In this document: positions 1 to 12,217 of the stretch, in pieces
Position numbering within the stretch: position 1 is the stretch's first letter
Layout of the letters: each line of letters opens with the position of its first letter
From: Daphnia carinata
Lineage: Eukaryota; Arthropoda; Branchiopoda; Diplostraca; Daphniidae
Assembly: GCF_022539665.2 (NCBI RefSeq)
Contig: NC_081339.1
Span: 1,364,001 to 1,428,000, forward strand
Length of the DNA: 64,000 nt
Reading direction: 5' to 3'
The notes under the pieces: generated by a model
The model's database searches: none
Told to the model about the DNA's origin: nothing
What the model saw: the letters and a program-made list of their open reading frames with translations, nothing else
Program-made: the position numbers and the translations under genes

Positions 1-1539
1 GATAACTCATACGCATGCAATTCTGTTGATCGCGTTTCAAAAAAGTTCCAAAGTATATAACAGCGAGAAGATTGAACGGAGCCACATCACTCCGACAACC
101 CGTTGCACTCACAACTCCGAAAAGACTTTTTACCGAAACTTAAACTATCACCAACAAGGTCGGACAATCAACCCAGCGTAAACTACGGACAGGTCGCAAT
201 CGAAGGACTAGCGACGAGGCGCAGGCTAGTGAAGTGGTGACAACAACGGAGCCCACTGCTGATTTCCACTGGAACAACCGCCAGAAAAAACGGCTGAGGT
301 GGTCTATTTTCTAGCCTATTTTCCGAAGATTGGGGCAGCGCTGTTTACACCTTGAAAAAAAAGAGATTTAGATCCATCAAAACGACATCCACCTCTCTAC
401 AACTGGTCGTTGGAGCTGTGGGACACAGCTAGTAAGCGGCCGAGGCGCGATTGGTATGACCAGCTGTAAGGCAGAGGAAAAAGAGGAAAAAGAAAACGAA
501 AGAAACTTCCTTTTTAATACCAGGAGTCAAATATGTTTGTTCCCGTAGCATACAACACTCTTGTGCTTTTCTCTTCTTACGTTAACCAATCCATCGAATA
601 AACATAGTAGAAAATGGGTCACAGGTCGGTGTTAAAAAAAAACATCCATTCAAATGAATGAAATCGAACGTCGGAAACCAAATGCCGAACACAGCATATC
701 CGCCATGGCAAACCATAATAATAAACAAAGTTGAGCGATAAACACTCCCAAAGAAAAGGAAAAAGAAAAGAAAAATTGTTGGCGAGTTTTGAACTCGAGA
801 CACCCGAGGCATAGTCAGATACTATATCGACTAGCCACTTAACCGATAATCGAAGCCACACAAAAACCGCATTATGTTGGAAGTGAAAAAACGACATATA
901 TAAAAAAGGACGAAACAAATATTTCGTGACATCAAGTCACATTTATTAACTTGAAGTTAATCAAATTTCGTAAACGGGAAGCCAAAAACTTACCGTAGGA
1001 TTTTTATTAAGTAAGGTGGTAAAGGGAATAGAACGTGGTGCTCCCGAGTCGCCGTCGCGAGTTGTACGCGTGAGCCGTTCAAACAATATCCAAATAAGAT
1101 AATACCGACAAGTCGCTAAATACTTATACGGCATAACAGCTTTAAAACCATGTAAAACTAACCTCACCTGTACTGTTGTCTTCTTTCACTTTTTTCTTAT
1201 TTCTCTATTACCCTTAACGAAATCAAAATAATCCAAATACCCAACCAAAGTGGCGGTGGCAACCAAAGTGACGGAAAGGAACGAGCCGCGATCGATCAGT
1301 AAAAACCCAATCGTTGCCTTTTCCCACGACAAATAAGTGAAACTGGAGACATGGAGGAACAATTAAACTGACACTCGAGAAATAGTGAAGATTCTGAAAA
1401 CCAAACTCAAAACGGGTGTGAACAACCAGTGAGGACTACTTGACTAAATAAGTCAGGACACATCTCCTCGCAAACCAACACTCGCAACTATACAGAGCTA
1501 AGAGACGTTCAAAAAAACAAGGTATTCTTCTCCACAAAC
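1..1539. other. No gene recognised; low-complexity and repeat-like DNA
   Basis: No reading frame here has a recognisable domain. The short minus-strand frames around 580-920 and 960-1170 follow A/T-rich composition and are not supported as genes. A tRNA-like relic lies at 781-842. The last 150 bases are a plausible untranslated leader for the ATG at 1540. If the fragments at 1540-2994 belong to one LTR element, the 5' LTR could lie here, but I found no block matching the sequence after 2994. Confidence 0.5.
781..842 (-). repeat. tRNA-like relic (A-box/B-box pair), possible SINE head
   Basis: On the minus strand a B-box-like T arm (784-796, stem CGAG/CTCG around a TTCAAAA loop) lies downstream of an A-box-like segment (827-837). 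A five-pair anticodon-like stem sits between them. A T-run just after the T arm could act as a Pol III terminator. The acceptor stem does not close, and the anticodon loop lacks the usual T33, so this is not a working tRNA gene. It could be chance or an old tRNA-derived SINE. Confidence 0.25.
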
Positions 1540-2019
1540 ATGGCCGAAAACAACGGCAGACGTTCTGGAGTACCCGCCGCAAAACGGGCGTGTCATCATT
1601 TGCAGCAACAGATTCACGATGCCGTTTCACCAGAGGAACAACAGATCGATTCCGACGACCCAGTCGAGTCCACGCAGGGAGTATCAGCATCCACCTCCAA
1701 TGCAGCCGCAGCCGCACCAACAGCAGAACCTAGCCTGGCGGAAGCCTTCCGGAGGCGGATCCGGCGACATCAGTCGGAGCTAGATGAGGTTACCCATTTG
1801 CTTTACCCAGCAAGTGGTCCGACTCATCGAACTAGGAAAATGGCGAAAGGCAACGGAGAGATTCAAGGATATCCTAGATTTGGATCCTGCAAATCGACAT
1901 CCACCGCTTTTCGGATGGTCAGCCGAAAGTTGGGGGGACGACGATCTGTGTCTCTATTGCCACGAGCCCCACTTCAAGACGACAAAAATCAACTAGACTT
2001 CCATTTGTTACCGGCATAA
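1540..2019 (+). pseudogene. Gag-like N-terminal fragment of a retroelement, frameshifted
   Basis: The ATG at 1540 follows a good context (ACAAACATGG). The frame encodes a charged, Ala/Ser-rich protein with a basic stretch around residues 90-100. From about 1,780 the more protein-like frame is a different one (1784-1996), with a KWRKATERF helix and a CxxC pair. This suggests a frameshift near 1,790-1,810. No pol sequence follows; an envelope-like frame begins about 110 bases later. I do not recognise the family, and gag-like is an inference from position and composition. Confidence 0.3.
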
Positions 2020-2131
2020 CGTTGTGTTTCAATACAATAATTTTCTCCAACACGACTTCTTCCTTTGAAATCATTGGTCAATCACAACTCTTCGTCACGA
2101 CGGCGGATATCATGGAAAATTCAACAACATC

Positions 2132-2994
2132 TTGACCCAAGCGCCATCTAGCGCTGAAAATTTAAACATAACGGTGAATATTCAATATATCCGAAATCAA
2201 CTGACCGTTCATAAAAACGAATTGGCACAACAAATTCAGTTATTACAGTATGATGGTCGTAAAGCCAAACATGAAAGAGCTGTTACAACTGCTCAAAATA
2301 ATGGATGGTTAGCAACCTCACAATTAAATTTACCCAAGTGCAAAAAATTACAAGCTTTCGGTAAAACGGTTGTACTGATCCAGTGTAAAGCCTTCAATGT
2401 CACATTTGAGACTATATTGACTTCTTGCGGACCGCAACCAAAATTTCAAAATTACACAATTAGCCTCGATGTCTGAGAGCTGGCTAAATATTCCCCTTGC
2501 TATTGGAAAAATGGATTTGTAAATTTTAACGACAAACCTGATGCTTTCCGCAACAACACTTGGGAAAAATTGAAGCCACAATTGTGTTGCCTGAGCATAC
2601 GCTCGCACACTCATTTCGCTACGAAAACGTCGAATTTTTCGACTACGAACATCAAAGTATTCCGGCATATACCGATAACATGCTTAACCACATGAACATC
2701 ATGGCCGATATAGCTGCCGTGATCAACGAACACCCGCCATCGGAATTTAACCTTCGTCAAAGACCTAGTGCGACAAACATTTTTGTGACGGCATCTGGTG
2801 TCGGATGTTATACATCTTGGTGGGAGACTATCAAGAACTATTTCTTCATCGGCATATTATGCCTTTTAGTGCTTCTCTTCTTACGCATTTCCTATAGTTG
2901 CGGCCTCTTCACCGTCATTTCGATCGTATGCCGCCGTCCCACCTACAGATCGCGGCCAACAACTTCCAAATCTATTCCCATATATGCAGTCTGA
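2132..2994 (+). pseudogene. Broken envelope-like membrane glycoprotein of a retroelement or virus
   Basis: Two frames together look like the C-terminal part of a surface glycoprotein. The first (2132-2476) has several N-glycosylation sequons (NIT, NVT, NYT) and spaced cysteines, then an in-frame stop at 2474-2476. Coding resemblance continues past that stop. The frame then changes in an A-run near 2,565. The second frame (2560-2994) ends with a strongly hydrophobic segment at about residues 95-118 and a short basic Arg-rich tail, typical of a single-pass anchor. The true start is upstream or missing: the ATG at 2112 is closed by a stop seven codons later. Neighbouring gag-like and LTR-like sequence suggests an env-bearing LTR element. 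The stop and frameshift make it non-functional. Confidence 0.4.
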
Positions 2995-3770
2995 TTACGG
3001 GACGTAATCTTACCCCGCCAGGAGTGATGTAACGAAGCCAATATACGTCTTCAACTTATATTTCCGTTCTGTAGTATCTTTAATAATTAATTAGTAGAAG
3101 ACATGTCAATTGTAACACCATATACGCAACACGGGTGACTCAGATGAACACTTGTTGCCTGACTCACGCGGACGGTACGTCACAAACATCAACATCTTGA
3201 TTGACTGCACGCGTGAAGTTTAATTTACCAATATCCAAAGTTCAATGGTGTACCAAAAAGATGGGAAAGATCAGACAAGAATTTGCATCTGAGTAAAGTA
3301 GTCGCCTGAATTTATTCTTGTTGCGCTTACCCTTGGTTATTAGTATTGAGTAGTAAGCTGTACTCTTTACTGTGAACCTTATTTGCCTAAATTGATTGAA
3401 TTTGCATCTGTTTGGTTAATTCTTGAGCAGTGCATTTGTCCTTTTATTAACACTTGCTCCATCTATTTTGGTTGCATGTTGAATTCGTGAGCGTGAGGCT
3501 TTTCCGTTCGCCTCCATGTCGGTTTTTTTTCCGCTACCTACTCGTGTTATCACGGTAAGACTTGGTTACAATTGTCTCTCATTCTCTCTTGAGTTTCCCT
3601 ACTGTATCTTTATTTCTTTCTATGTTCTTGCAGTATGCTTAATTTAGAATAATACATCCATCATTGTGGAAAATACGTCTCCGAGCTAGCTATTATTTCT
3701 TATTGTCTTAATACAATAAAGTCAGTCTTCCCACACGGGAAGATGCTTAACAATACTGTCTACTTCCCCA
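2995..3770 (+). other. Non-coding block, candidate 3' LTR of the env-like element
   Basis: No reading frame is supported. The block directly follows the glycoprotein frame, contains a polyadenylation signal (AATAAA, 3715-3720) near its end, and stops where the AGGACTG foldback element begins. A 3' LTR would be expected here. The partner LTR is not in the window, so the boundaries cannot be set. Confidence 0.25.
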
Positions 3771-4292
3771 GGTAGCCTGTGAAATAGGACTGAAACAAAA
3801 TAGGACTGGAGAAATAGGACTGATTTTTATAACTTTTAGGACAGTCCTACTTCTCCTCGGAATTAGTCCTATTTCTCCTTAGAGATAGTCCTATTTCATT
3901 TACTTGGTTCCAGTAGGAGCGTTGAGCCTCCAATCCGGTAGGCAATATATTTCGTAAGATCGTCGGCTTATATCCATTTCCTTTTTTTTTTTAACCGATG
4001 GCGTTAACTCATTACTTAAATGGTTCACAAAACTTTTATCTGTTTTCCTATTTTAATTTAAATTGCTGTGAAACATGAATTATGTTGAATCTAATACAGT
4101 TCATTTAACAAGATACTATTAGAGCGAAATCATTATATGTAAGAGCTGTATAAAATGTAACGATAGTTGTTTGAAATAGTAAAACATTAGTGCAATTGGA
4201 AAAGTTCTATGACCACATACAGTGCAATATAGGTAATAAATATTTCTGTAGTATGTCTAATAGTATTTTGTTAAATGAACTCTATTAAATAC
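3771..4292 (+). mobile_element. AGGACTG foldback element, copy 1 (right arm missing)
   Basis: It begins GGTAGCCTGTGAAATAGGAC and carries several GAAATAGGACTG units followed by inverted CAGTCCTATTTC-type units. The family block 'CCAATCCGGTAGGCAA' comes next, then an A/T-rich interior. Start and interior match the copies at 22,199 and 52,477. Homology stops near 4,292 in the middle of the element, so the right arm is lost. No coding capacity. Confidence 0.75.
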
Positions 4293-4476
4293 AGTATAGT
4301 GTGGCAACCAACGCCACCAGAAGAATACTAGTAACCTAGAACTGCCACTGGATGGCGCGGAGGTAAAGGCATATAAGGATGCCCTCAGCCTATCAACAGG
4401 ATGGCGTCACATCTACCCCATTATAAATATACTACAATTACAGCCGTCATATGTACCTTTTTGTTTTATTAAGACA

Positions 4477-4803
4477 GACATACCTACCCGTTCGTTTAAA
4501 ACTGATCGACACAGCTCGATCGTTCGATTAACACAGTCCGACATACCTACCACTTCGATGGAAATTGAACAACACACCAACCCCTTCAATTAAATCTGTC
4601 CGACATACCTACCTCTTCTTTGGAAACCGGACGACACACCTACCCCATCGATTAATATAGACCGACATACCTAACCCTTTGTTGAAAGCTGATCGACACA
4701 CCTACCCCTTCGTTTAGTTTAGCCCGACAAACCTTCACCTTCGTTTTTAAAAATCCGACTTACCTACCCCTACGATCAATTTAGCCCGACACACCTACCC
4801 ATT
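4477..4803 (+). repeat. Degenerate tandem repeat, about 31-bp unit with core CGACATACCTACCCC
   Basis: The core CGACAyACCTACCC recurs about every 31 bases roughly ten times (near 4540, 4603, 4632, 4664, 4694, 4757 and 4788, with weaker units between). Each is followed by TTCG and an A/T-rich spacer. Units differ by several bases, so the array is old. The same core in reverse orientation occurs at 21,790-21,918. Confidence 0.7.
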
Positions 4804-5515
4804 TGTTATAGACTTTTTTATTTATGTATTTAGACTCTCTTAGCTGTACCTCTGATAAGAAGCACCCGTTTTTGATCACCTTTTGTTCTGTAAGAAGATA
4901 AGGTAATGAAACAAGATATTATTTCCATGTAAGATACGGTACTGTTTGTATTATTTGATCAGCTTTAACAATATTTTATGATGCTATGAAGGGGGTTACA
5001 AAGACAAACTGGAAAGTATTCAATGAAAAAAGTTCCTAGAAAATTCCTGTTCAGGTTAAGTCTCCATACTGTTATTTATTACCTTGAAAGGACGAACGAG
5101 ACTACTTATGCCTTTTGGTTCGTTTGGGAATTGTGGGCAGGAAAAATGATAATAAGCCGACTTATGGGAGAAACCCTGGATAAGTTTTTCTGACGCAGAA
5201 CGACAACAATTGTGTTGCCGCAACTACCCTACAAGTAATACTACAAATAATAACTCACAGTTCTAACTTGTACAACTTGTACAACTATTACATACGCTAC
5301 AGAAGTTTACCACTTGCAGCAACGATTATATAAGTAGAAGAAGATTGTGCGACAGAAGCTCTTGACAATTTACACTAGCAGACGAAAGGGAAGAGGGAAA
5401 AACAAAAATACCGAGGCTAAACAGCATCCTTTTGTGTTAGTGCAATATTGGTTTGAATATAAGAAGAGAAGAAAAAGGGTTTAATCAGATAGCTTGCCTA
5501 CATTGATCCTCCTTC
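4804..5515. other. No gene recognised
   Basis: A/T-rich sequence without a supported reading frame. It lies downstream (minus-strand sense) of a copia pol scrap, so part of it could be a degraded copia LTR, but no second LTR copy was found. Confidence 0.4.
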
Positions 5516-5519
5516 TCAC

Positions 5520-5691
5520 CTCATCAAAAGTTTATGGTGCCAGCGTCTGAGTAAATATATCAACAAGTTGACTTTCAGTTCTGATGAAGTCTTTAAGTAG
5601 ATAACTCAGCCAGGCAACAGCCTATGCAACTTCACAAGTAGATATGTAGTTTGCTTCAGTTGTCGAGAGGGCAGTAGAAGACTGCTTCTTG
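5520..5691 (-). pseudogene. Copia-type RNase H/3' pol scrap
   Basis: The minus strand reads a copia RNase H signature: a KKQSSTALSTTEANY stretch, then AxxWLSYLLKD, then QLVDIFTQTLAP, which corresponds to the QLADIFTK motif at the end of copia pol. The middle of the domain is deleted between the LLKD and QL segments, and stop codons interrupt the frame. This is an old Ty1/copia fragment. Confidence 0.6.
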
Positions 5692-8230
5692 TTAGTTCGG
5701 GCTACTGGTCCACTATGGAAAAGAAATGTTACCAGACGTAGATTTAAGGTCGTTGATCAGGCTAGTTCTTTCTCCTTCGACCTGTATTCCGTAGTCTTTA
5801 GTTTCGTTGCGATATCCGATTTAGTTGATAACTGCTCAACTTTGGGTTTTGAGAATACTTGTCACCTAACAGATAGCACATGCAAGAACGGGGCACGTTC
5901 GCAGAGCCAAGTAGAGAAGAACGCCATCTAGTTCATAGAATGCTCAATTTTCTCCCCCTCGCTCTTCCACTTCAAGCAAGAGCTGAGGCTCAGGTTTGAG
6001 TATGGAACGGCTTTAGATATCACCTTATGCCTTACCGAAGGTAAATTAACACCTAATTCACATTTGTTAATGTAGGCGACATAAGGCAGGACTTGAGGCG
6101 GCGTTGGGAGGAGCACGCGAATTCGTTGAGCATGCGCGGGTCTGGTAGAGTCCACTGCTGTTCCTACGAACCATCGCAATTATGAACGGAAACCTTTTCT
6201 GGAGTTTCTGGCGGGCGCGAGCTGGACAAACCTTCGGCCGGAATCGCTATTAACAATGGCGTTGGTTCTCAAATTATGGTACCATAATTGCTTGCTAAAC
6301 CCAGATCGCGCTATGGCAAGAGCTTCACCGTCTCAATCATCGACACAAAGCGATTCGTCGGAAAATATTTTTTAGAGCCTATAGTGGCTACTGCTGCCAC
6401 CGTAGAAGCTGAATATTTTCCGCTCCGATTTAAAAGTAAATAAATAGGAAACTCGGCAACTATGCGGGTTGGGAAGATTGCGCAAATTTTTTAGGAATAA
6501 AAATTTGCCGTTAAAAAATTAAAAATTCGTAAAAAAAACCTATATAAAACTTTTCTTTGCGAACAAATTCATTCGAAGAATCATCTGCATCAGACAATTA
6601 TTGTATTTTCTGCGAATTCTACAAAAAGCGGTTTTTCCATAAGCCGCTCTCGGCTGTCCGGAAACTTTGTGTAGGTACTGTATCACGCAATGCAAGGCGT
6701 GACCGAATGGACTGGGCATCACGAAGGTGGTTGGCTGCAGGGTTCATTTTGAAAAAGAATTCTTTCCATTCGTCCATCCATACTAGCGCATCTCGAGCAA
6801 GATTTGAATATTTCATTCACTCCAACTGGAAAAGGTGTAAGGACTCGATTTCTGGAATACGCGAGCGACATGGCTACATGGCGACGTTTCTACTCGACCA
6901 CCACACTGCCAAAATTCATAAAGACATTTCAATGTTCACACCATCCCAAATATCCATTTGGTCGTCGTATGTTCTAATCTTTTCAAAAATAATCTCTCCG
7001 AATTACAAATAATCCGCCTGTCATTACTGGAGTCCTGAAAGGAATAGTCCTGTTCCCACGTCGACATTAAGTTTGCCGATGCATCAAACCATCGAAAGTG
7101 CAGATTCCACGACATACCACGAACCAGTGGTCTTTATCTATGATATGAGCATGCAATGTCGCGAGAAACAATTATAGTTTTTCTGTAGTGATGTTGATTA
7201 TCGGTGTATGCCTTGAATATTACGATGCTGATATATCACAAAAAGTTATCGATGTTCTTATTCCAAATGATATGATATTTTTTGAAATTCACCTAAAGCC
7301 TTGCATTCAAATTCGAAAATTAACACGATATGTTGTCAGTTTTACGCTCTACCCTATGGAATGTGCTACGCACAATGATTTGGATTCGGCAATAACAGAG
7401 TATAGGATTCCGCAAATAAATAGGGTAAAAGCAACGTTGTGTGCTTAATAATCGATCAATCGAAATAAATTGTGCGGTACACTTAATAACACATCAGCAT
7501 GCGACATGGTACAGGCTAAGAACTTTGTGGTTTCCGTTGTAGAGCAGGCTACTAGGTAGCAAACTGGATTGCGAAACTCTCGACAAAGGAAAACTGGTCA
7601 ATCTGGATGGCCGAGAATTTTCTTATTTTGGAAAGCAACGACGACCCATGGGTTGCAACAGTACCCATTTCATGGTTGGTCATTTATTATTCATTTTTCA
7701 ATATAATTCGTCGTTCAGATAATGCCAAGAAGAAAAGCGTAATGCAAATCGGCTTTAGAGATGACAGACATTTCGACAACAGATTCAGAAAGAAATAAAA
7801 GAAGTCTTAGCAATGCCACGAAAGGGAAACAAACATTCGACAACAGGAGTCCCCACCACCTCCTCCACCTTCTTTGCCTCTTCTGTCTCGTTTAGGTTAT
7901 AACTAAGGTTAATTCACATAATATACAAAACAAAACAATCCTTTCTTCTCTATCAGTTTTCCCAGTTCCGCTTAGAGTTTTAGAATTATTTATGGAAACG
8001 GGGTAATATGGTGGCCAGAATAGAAACTAGGCAGGGAAAATCTTCACTGAATATTTTGTAATCTACTTCATAGTATTATAAAAATATTAAAGCTGATCAA
8101 ATAATGAAAACAATAGAGTAAGCGGAATCATCTTGTTTCCTCATCTTATCTTATGAGCAAAAAGATGATTAAAAATGGGTGCTGCTTATCAAAGGTAGAC
8201 TGAAACCAGTCTAAATACATTTTAAAAACT
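5692..8230. other. No gene recognised
   Basis: Several open frames occur (5689-5931, 6557-7012, 7188-7448, 7607-7798), but none shows a domain, transmembrane pattern or splice context that I can support, and their composition follows the local DNA. Treat this stretch as degraded intergenic or TE-derived DNA. Confidence 0.4.
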
Positions 8231-8269
8231 GCTAAGTCTAAATACATTTTACTCGCTGAAGTTTCAACA

Positions 8270-9470
8270 GGCGTGCAAAGCGTACGACACATCGATCGAT
8301 GATGTGATCTTCCGTTTTGACTGCCAAGACACGAATCACATTCATATCCCATTCTTCTGGCTCCGTAATTTCGTCCCAGATGTACCATTCTGAAGGGTCT
8401 AGGTTCAGTAACGGAGCACTCTGTGAAAGTTGACCAACTCGCTGACATCCCTTGGGTCGATACCCCTACTGCAGAGGTCCGCTGGGTTTGAGTCTCCAGC
8501 AACATGACGCCACTGTCGATGGCCCGTGTTCCGGAGTATTTTTCCGATGCGGTTGTTGACGTGTGTCTGAGTCCGTGTGGAAGGTCACTTGACGCAAGTC
8601 GATTTCTAGTTCACGGCAAATCGTGAGGGCGATTTTGAAACCTTCTACGGCAGCTTGTAGCTCTAAACGTGGAATAGTGAGGCCTTTTACTGGTGTAATG
8701 TGTTTTCGACATAACGAACGACACGTTGATCGACTGGTCTTCGAATACTGTACGGAAATACGCTACTGCTCCGTATCCTTTGGAGCTTGCATCCGTGAAG
8801 ACGTGGAGGTCCTGTTGAGTCCAACGTCCTTGTTTGAAACGGAAGCATCTCGGAACTGACAGAGATTCCCAATTTTCCAGATGATCATACCAGCAGTAGA
8901 AGCGTTGGCTCAACGGTTCAGGCAAAACGTCGTCCAACCAATCCGTTCTTCGTTTGTCCAAATGTCTTGGAGCAAGGATTTCATTATGAAGATAACAGGT
9001 GCGACAAGTCCCAGCGGGTCGTAGACAGTAGAGATGATGCTGAGGAAGGCTCGCTTAGTGAGTGTCTCGTAGTTCGACGGCTTCCGAATCTTGAACGTCA
9101 GCATATCTCGTTCGCTGTCCCACATTACTCCGAGCGTTCTTTCCACGGGGAGTTTTTCCAAGTCCAGATCTAGAGTTGGTGAGGCGAGGCCGAACTCTCG
9201 TAGCGCTGCTACAACCGTTCTTGATGACGACGTCCACTTTGTCAGGTTGAACCCACCCAACTGGAGAAGGGACTTCATTTGGCGGGACCGTTTGATGACC
9301 TCGTCATCAGAGTCAAAAGAGTCGAGCTAATTGTCAACGTAGAAATTCCGTCGAACACTATCAGCTACGTCTGGAAACTCGTTACGGTGATCATCGGCCG
9401 TTCTGTTGAGGGAAAAAATGCAGCTCGTCGGCGATGATATTGCTCCAAATACGTGAACGGTCATCTGGTA
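8270..9470 (-). pseudogene. BEL RT C-terminal part, RNase H and linker fragments
   Basis: The frame at 9,278-8,910 carries the post-RT segment LGVMWDSERDMLTFKI followed by a YDPLGLVAPV motif typical of BEL pol. The frame at 8,961-8,611 contains the RNase H start HVFTDASSKGYGAVAYF with the catalytic Asp. Traces of the RNase H end (HVAGDSNPADLCSRG type) appear at 8,440-8,510. Frameshifts separate all three. Nothing resembling an integrase zinc finger or catalytic core follows, so the 3' half of the element is gone. Confidence 0.7.
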
Positions 9471-9472
9471 CG

Positions 9473-10537
9473 TTAATGGAGCTGAAATACTGCCAGGCGT
9501 CCGGTAGAGAAATCGGAATGCTGCCTGGTCTTCTTCGGCGACACATGGTGAAACATTTTCTCGATGTCTGCTCCGGCTGGTACGAGGTTGCGGCGGAATC
9601 GGATGAGCACACCGAGCAAGTTAACGAGTAGGTTAGGTCCCCGAAGCAGGTTTTGATTAATCGATGTGCCACCGAACTCAGCAGCTCCATCGAATACAAC
9701 GCGAACTTTGGTCGATGAGCTGGATGGGCTTACGACCCCGTGGTGTGGTAGATACCACGTCCTTTTCGTCTCCGTCCGGGCTTCTTGAGTCGTAAGGAGT
9801 CGGGCATGTTTCAAACCGATGTACTCCTTGACCACTGCATCGTACCTTTGGGCAAACTCCGCGTCTCGATGAAAACGTCGTTCGAGGTCGTAGAGCCTCT
9901 TCAATGCAGATGCCCGATTGTTTGGGAGATTTACGTCGTCGGCTTTCCACGTTAAGCCGACTTGATACTGGTTGCCAATATGTTTTACAGACGATTCGAG
10001 GATGCGTTTTCCACGTAGATCATCCTCAGATAGAACGGGTGGTTCTATTTCTACTTCTTTGGCCTCAAGTTGCCAAAACTTCTTCACCAGCTCGTTTAGG
10101 TCTTCGGGACGTTCTTCGGTGGCCAGATGAGCGATGAATGGGCGTCCGTCTTGTGGCGGGCCCGTTTGTCCACCCAAACACCAACAAAACGGCGTCTTGA
10201 AGGCGATGGGCCCAGTTGTTCCAGCCGGCGGCTTGATGGAAGCTACATGATCATGGGCCTCTGCGACGTCGATTCCTATCAGGACGGTCACGTCCTCTTC
10301 TTGAACGGTCGGGACGGCAATACCACGCAGGTGCGTCCATGACTCCAACTGTCGAGGGTCGATCGGCGAATTCGGCGTCACCTTCAAATTGTCGACGGCG
10401 TAAGCGTGGTTGACTTCAAACTGGCTTTGACCATCACGAGATGGAAAGGCGAAGTTTACTACGGAAGCCGTAACGTTAGACGTGGCTCCGTCATACGAGA
10501 CGACGTTGATGCGTTTGGACGGCCCAACGAGTCCCAA
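9473..10537 (-). pseudogene. BEL pol: protease-like (DUF1758/A17) region and RT N-terminus
   Basis: A 354-residue open frame. It starts inside the retropepsin-like domain, contains the LIGIDVAEAHDHV segment and the FKTPFCWCLGG motif that ends DUF1758-type BEL proteases, then the inter-domain linker, and reaches the RT palm with VRVVFDGAAEFGGTSINQNL and LLRGPNLL. It ends at a frameshift just after the first catalytic Asp region (GADIEKMFHHV). Family assignment to BEL/Pao is firm; activity is excluded by the breaks. Confidence 0.75.
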
Positions 10538-10622
10538 CTTTTTTACTAAGTCGCTCCTAATCAGCGTGGTGTCGCTTCCGGTATCCAGGAAACCGAAAGT
10601 GTCGACCTATGTTTCACCCGCT

Positions 10623-12217
10623 CTAACACGAACCGGTACAATCTTGAAATGTACCCGTCGTTTTACTGTTTCCAGATTGGTCAAGGTCCCAAGGAAAGCT
10701 GTCGATGGTGACGCTGATGGGGCTGGTTGATCCGCTAGCCTCCTCAATGGGATGAATTCGGAGCTCATGGGTGTACTTTGATTTTGAGAGCGTGGCTACA
10801 GCCCCGTGAAGGCGGTTTGCGAAAGTCTTGAGGCTGGCAGCATCTAAGCTCTTCAGAGGCGGGACCTGTAGAAGGTCGTCGAGGTACGTCTGATCCATGA
10901 TCTCAGTACGACCGTAGACCGCGTCTAAACGTTCCCACACCACGGAGTACATTGTTCCGTCGGTAAGACATTCACCGATTTCGTTTCGTACCTCTTCGGC
11001 TAGCAGCTCCTTCAACATAAAAAGAAGTACCGGAGAATCTTCGTACTCTTCATACAAGGCCTGGAATTTGGCCTTGAATCACGCGTAGTTCTTCGGATTA
11101 CCGTCAAACGGATCTTGAAGTTTGGAGATTGTAGACGACTGCAGCAGCTGCTGTGAGGACGATTAACTTGACTGTGGGTGTGTGAACGTTCAGAGCACTC
11201 ATCTTCGTCGTGATCCGTGGGGTCGCAACTGGACGTCATCGTGGCCATCACCCTTCGCCGCGGGTCTCGTAGAGATGCATCGGCGGCGACCAATCTTCTG
11301 CGATGTCGTACTGCATCTTCCATCGTTCGGAGGGGTGATAGGGTGGAAACGTCTTGACGAGTTGGTAAGACTTGTGATCGCTCGAGAGGTCGTTGATCTT
11401 GAATCGTTTGCGGTTGAACTTTCATCACGTCTACTTCCGTTCGGAGGTCTTGGCGTCGATTTTGGCGCTTAACTCCACCTTAACTGCGTCAATTTTGTGA
11501 TCCAAACCGTCCAACGTGTGATGTGCTTCCCGGACTAACGTGTTATTGGTCGCTATGTCTTGGGACGTGACTCTTGAACTATCAATGAGTTAACTCAGCT
11601 GTTCACTCATGCTCCTTAACGCCTTGTTGAGGGTTTCTGTGATGGAAGTCGTATTTGCTTCCATCTGAGCCCTTGCCGTTTCCAACTTCAATTCCAGCTT
11701 TAGCAACTGTGCTTCTGTCTCCAACTCCCCTTGGGTTGATTGTTGGAGAAGGCTGGCTGGTTTAACGTTGGTACGCCTCTTTTCGGATAACGTGATACTG
11801 CATGTGATGTCCGAGGCTGTTGTCCCGATCGAGCTGACGGATTCATTAGAGGAAGTGGCGTAACGGCTCGCGAATTTGATAATTTTGTCGTGATCCGTTT
11901 CGAAATTTACTTCCCACTTGTCACATGTTTGCGTTGCTGCTCAGTGAGGCCGGATATACTTTCTGTATATTGGTTGTGAATTGCTTTGACTTCGTCATAT
12001 ATACGAATCAATTTGTCACGCCATGCTGTTACTTGCAGCTTCTTTAATCTGATGGCTTCCATCTTGTGGTCTTCCACTGCCTTTCTGAGTTGTGTCGTTA
12101 ACTTCGTGTGGGCCGCCTTTCTCTTCCCACGTTTCTTCTTGAGATCGTTTTCGGGAAGTAATGGCCGTTCACTCTTCTGCCGTTCAATACGTCTACCATT
12201 GGGTTCTGGCCGTCCAT
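10623..12217 (-). pseudogene. BEL gag, frameshifted
   Basis: From the ATG at 12,217 (MDGQN) the coding frame shifts within about ten codons. It then continues as a basic, coiled-coil-rich gag N-terminus (AVEDHKMEAIRLKKLQ), a second coiled coil around 11,740-11,480, and the DUF1759 capsid-like region in the 10,623-11,057 frame (ECLTDGTMYSVVWERLDAVYG). In-frame stops and at least two frameshifts are present. The zinc-knuckle region between gag and protease is mostly lost or shifted. Confidence 0.6.

Larger units (their letters stand above)
8270..12217 (-). mobile_element. Decayed BEL/Pao retrotransposon (gag to RNase H), minus strand
   Basis: Read on the minus strand, the order is: gag N-terminal coiled coil from 12,217, DUF1759-type gag (about 11,428-10,623), DUF1758/aspartic protease and start of RT (10,537-9,473), RT to RNase H (9,470-8,611), and the RNase H/integrase linker (about 8,560-8,270). 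Frames are broken many times. Integrase and DUF5641 are absent. No clear LTR pair was found; LTR-derived DNA may lie at 12,218-12,835. It differs in sequence from the young BEL element next door and is a separate, older insertion. Confidence 0.8.

Noticed and set aside
4477-4803. CRISPR array
   Set aside because: Units are imperfect, with no constant repeat and unique spacer lengths, in a eukaryotic context.
6557-7012. 151-codon frame as a gene
   Set aside because: No recognisable domain, no splice or promoter context, composition like the surrounding DNA.
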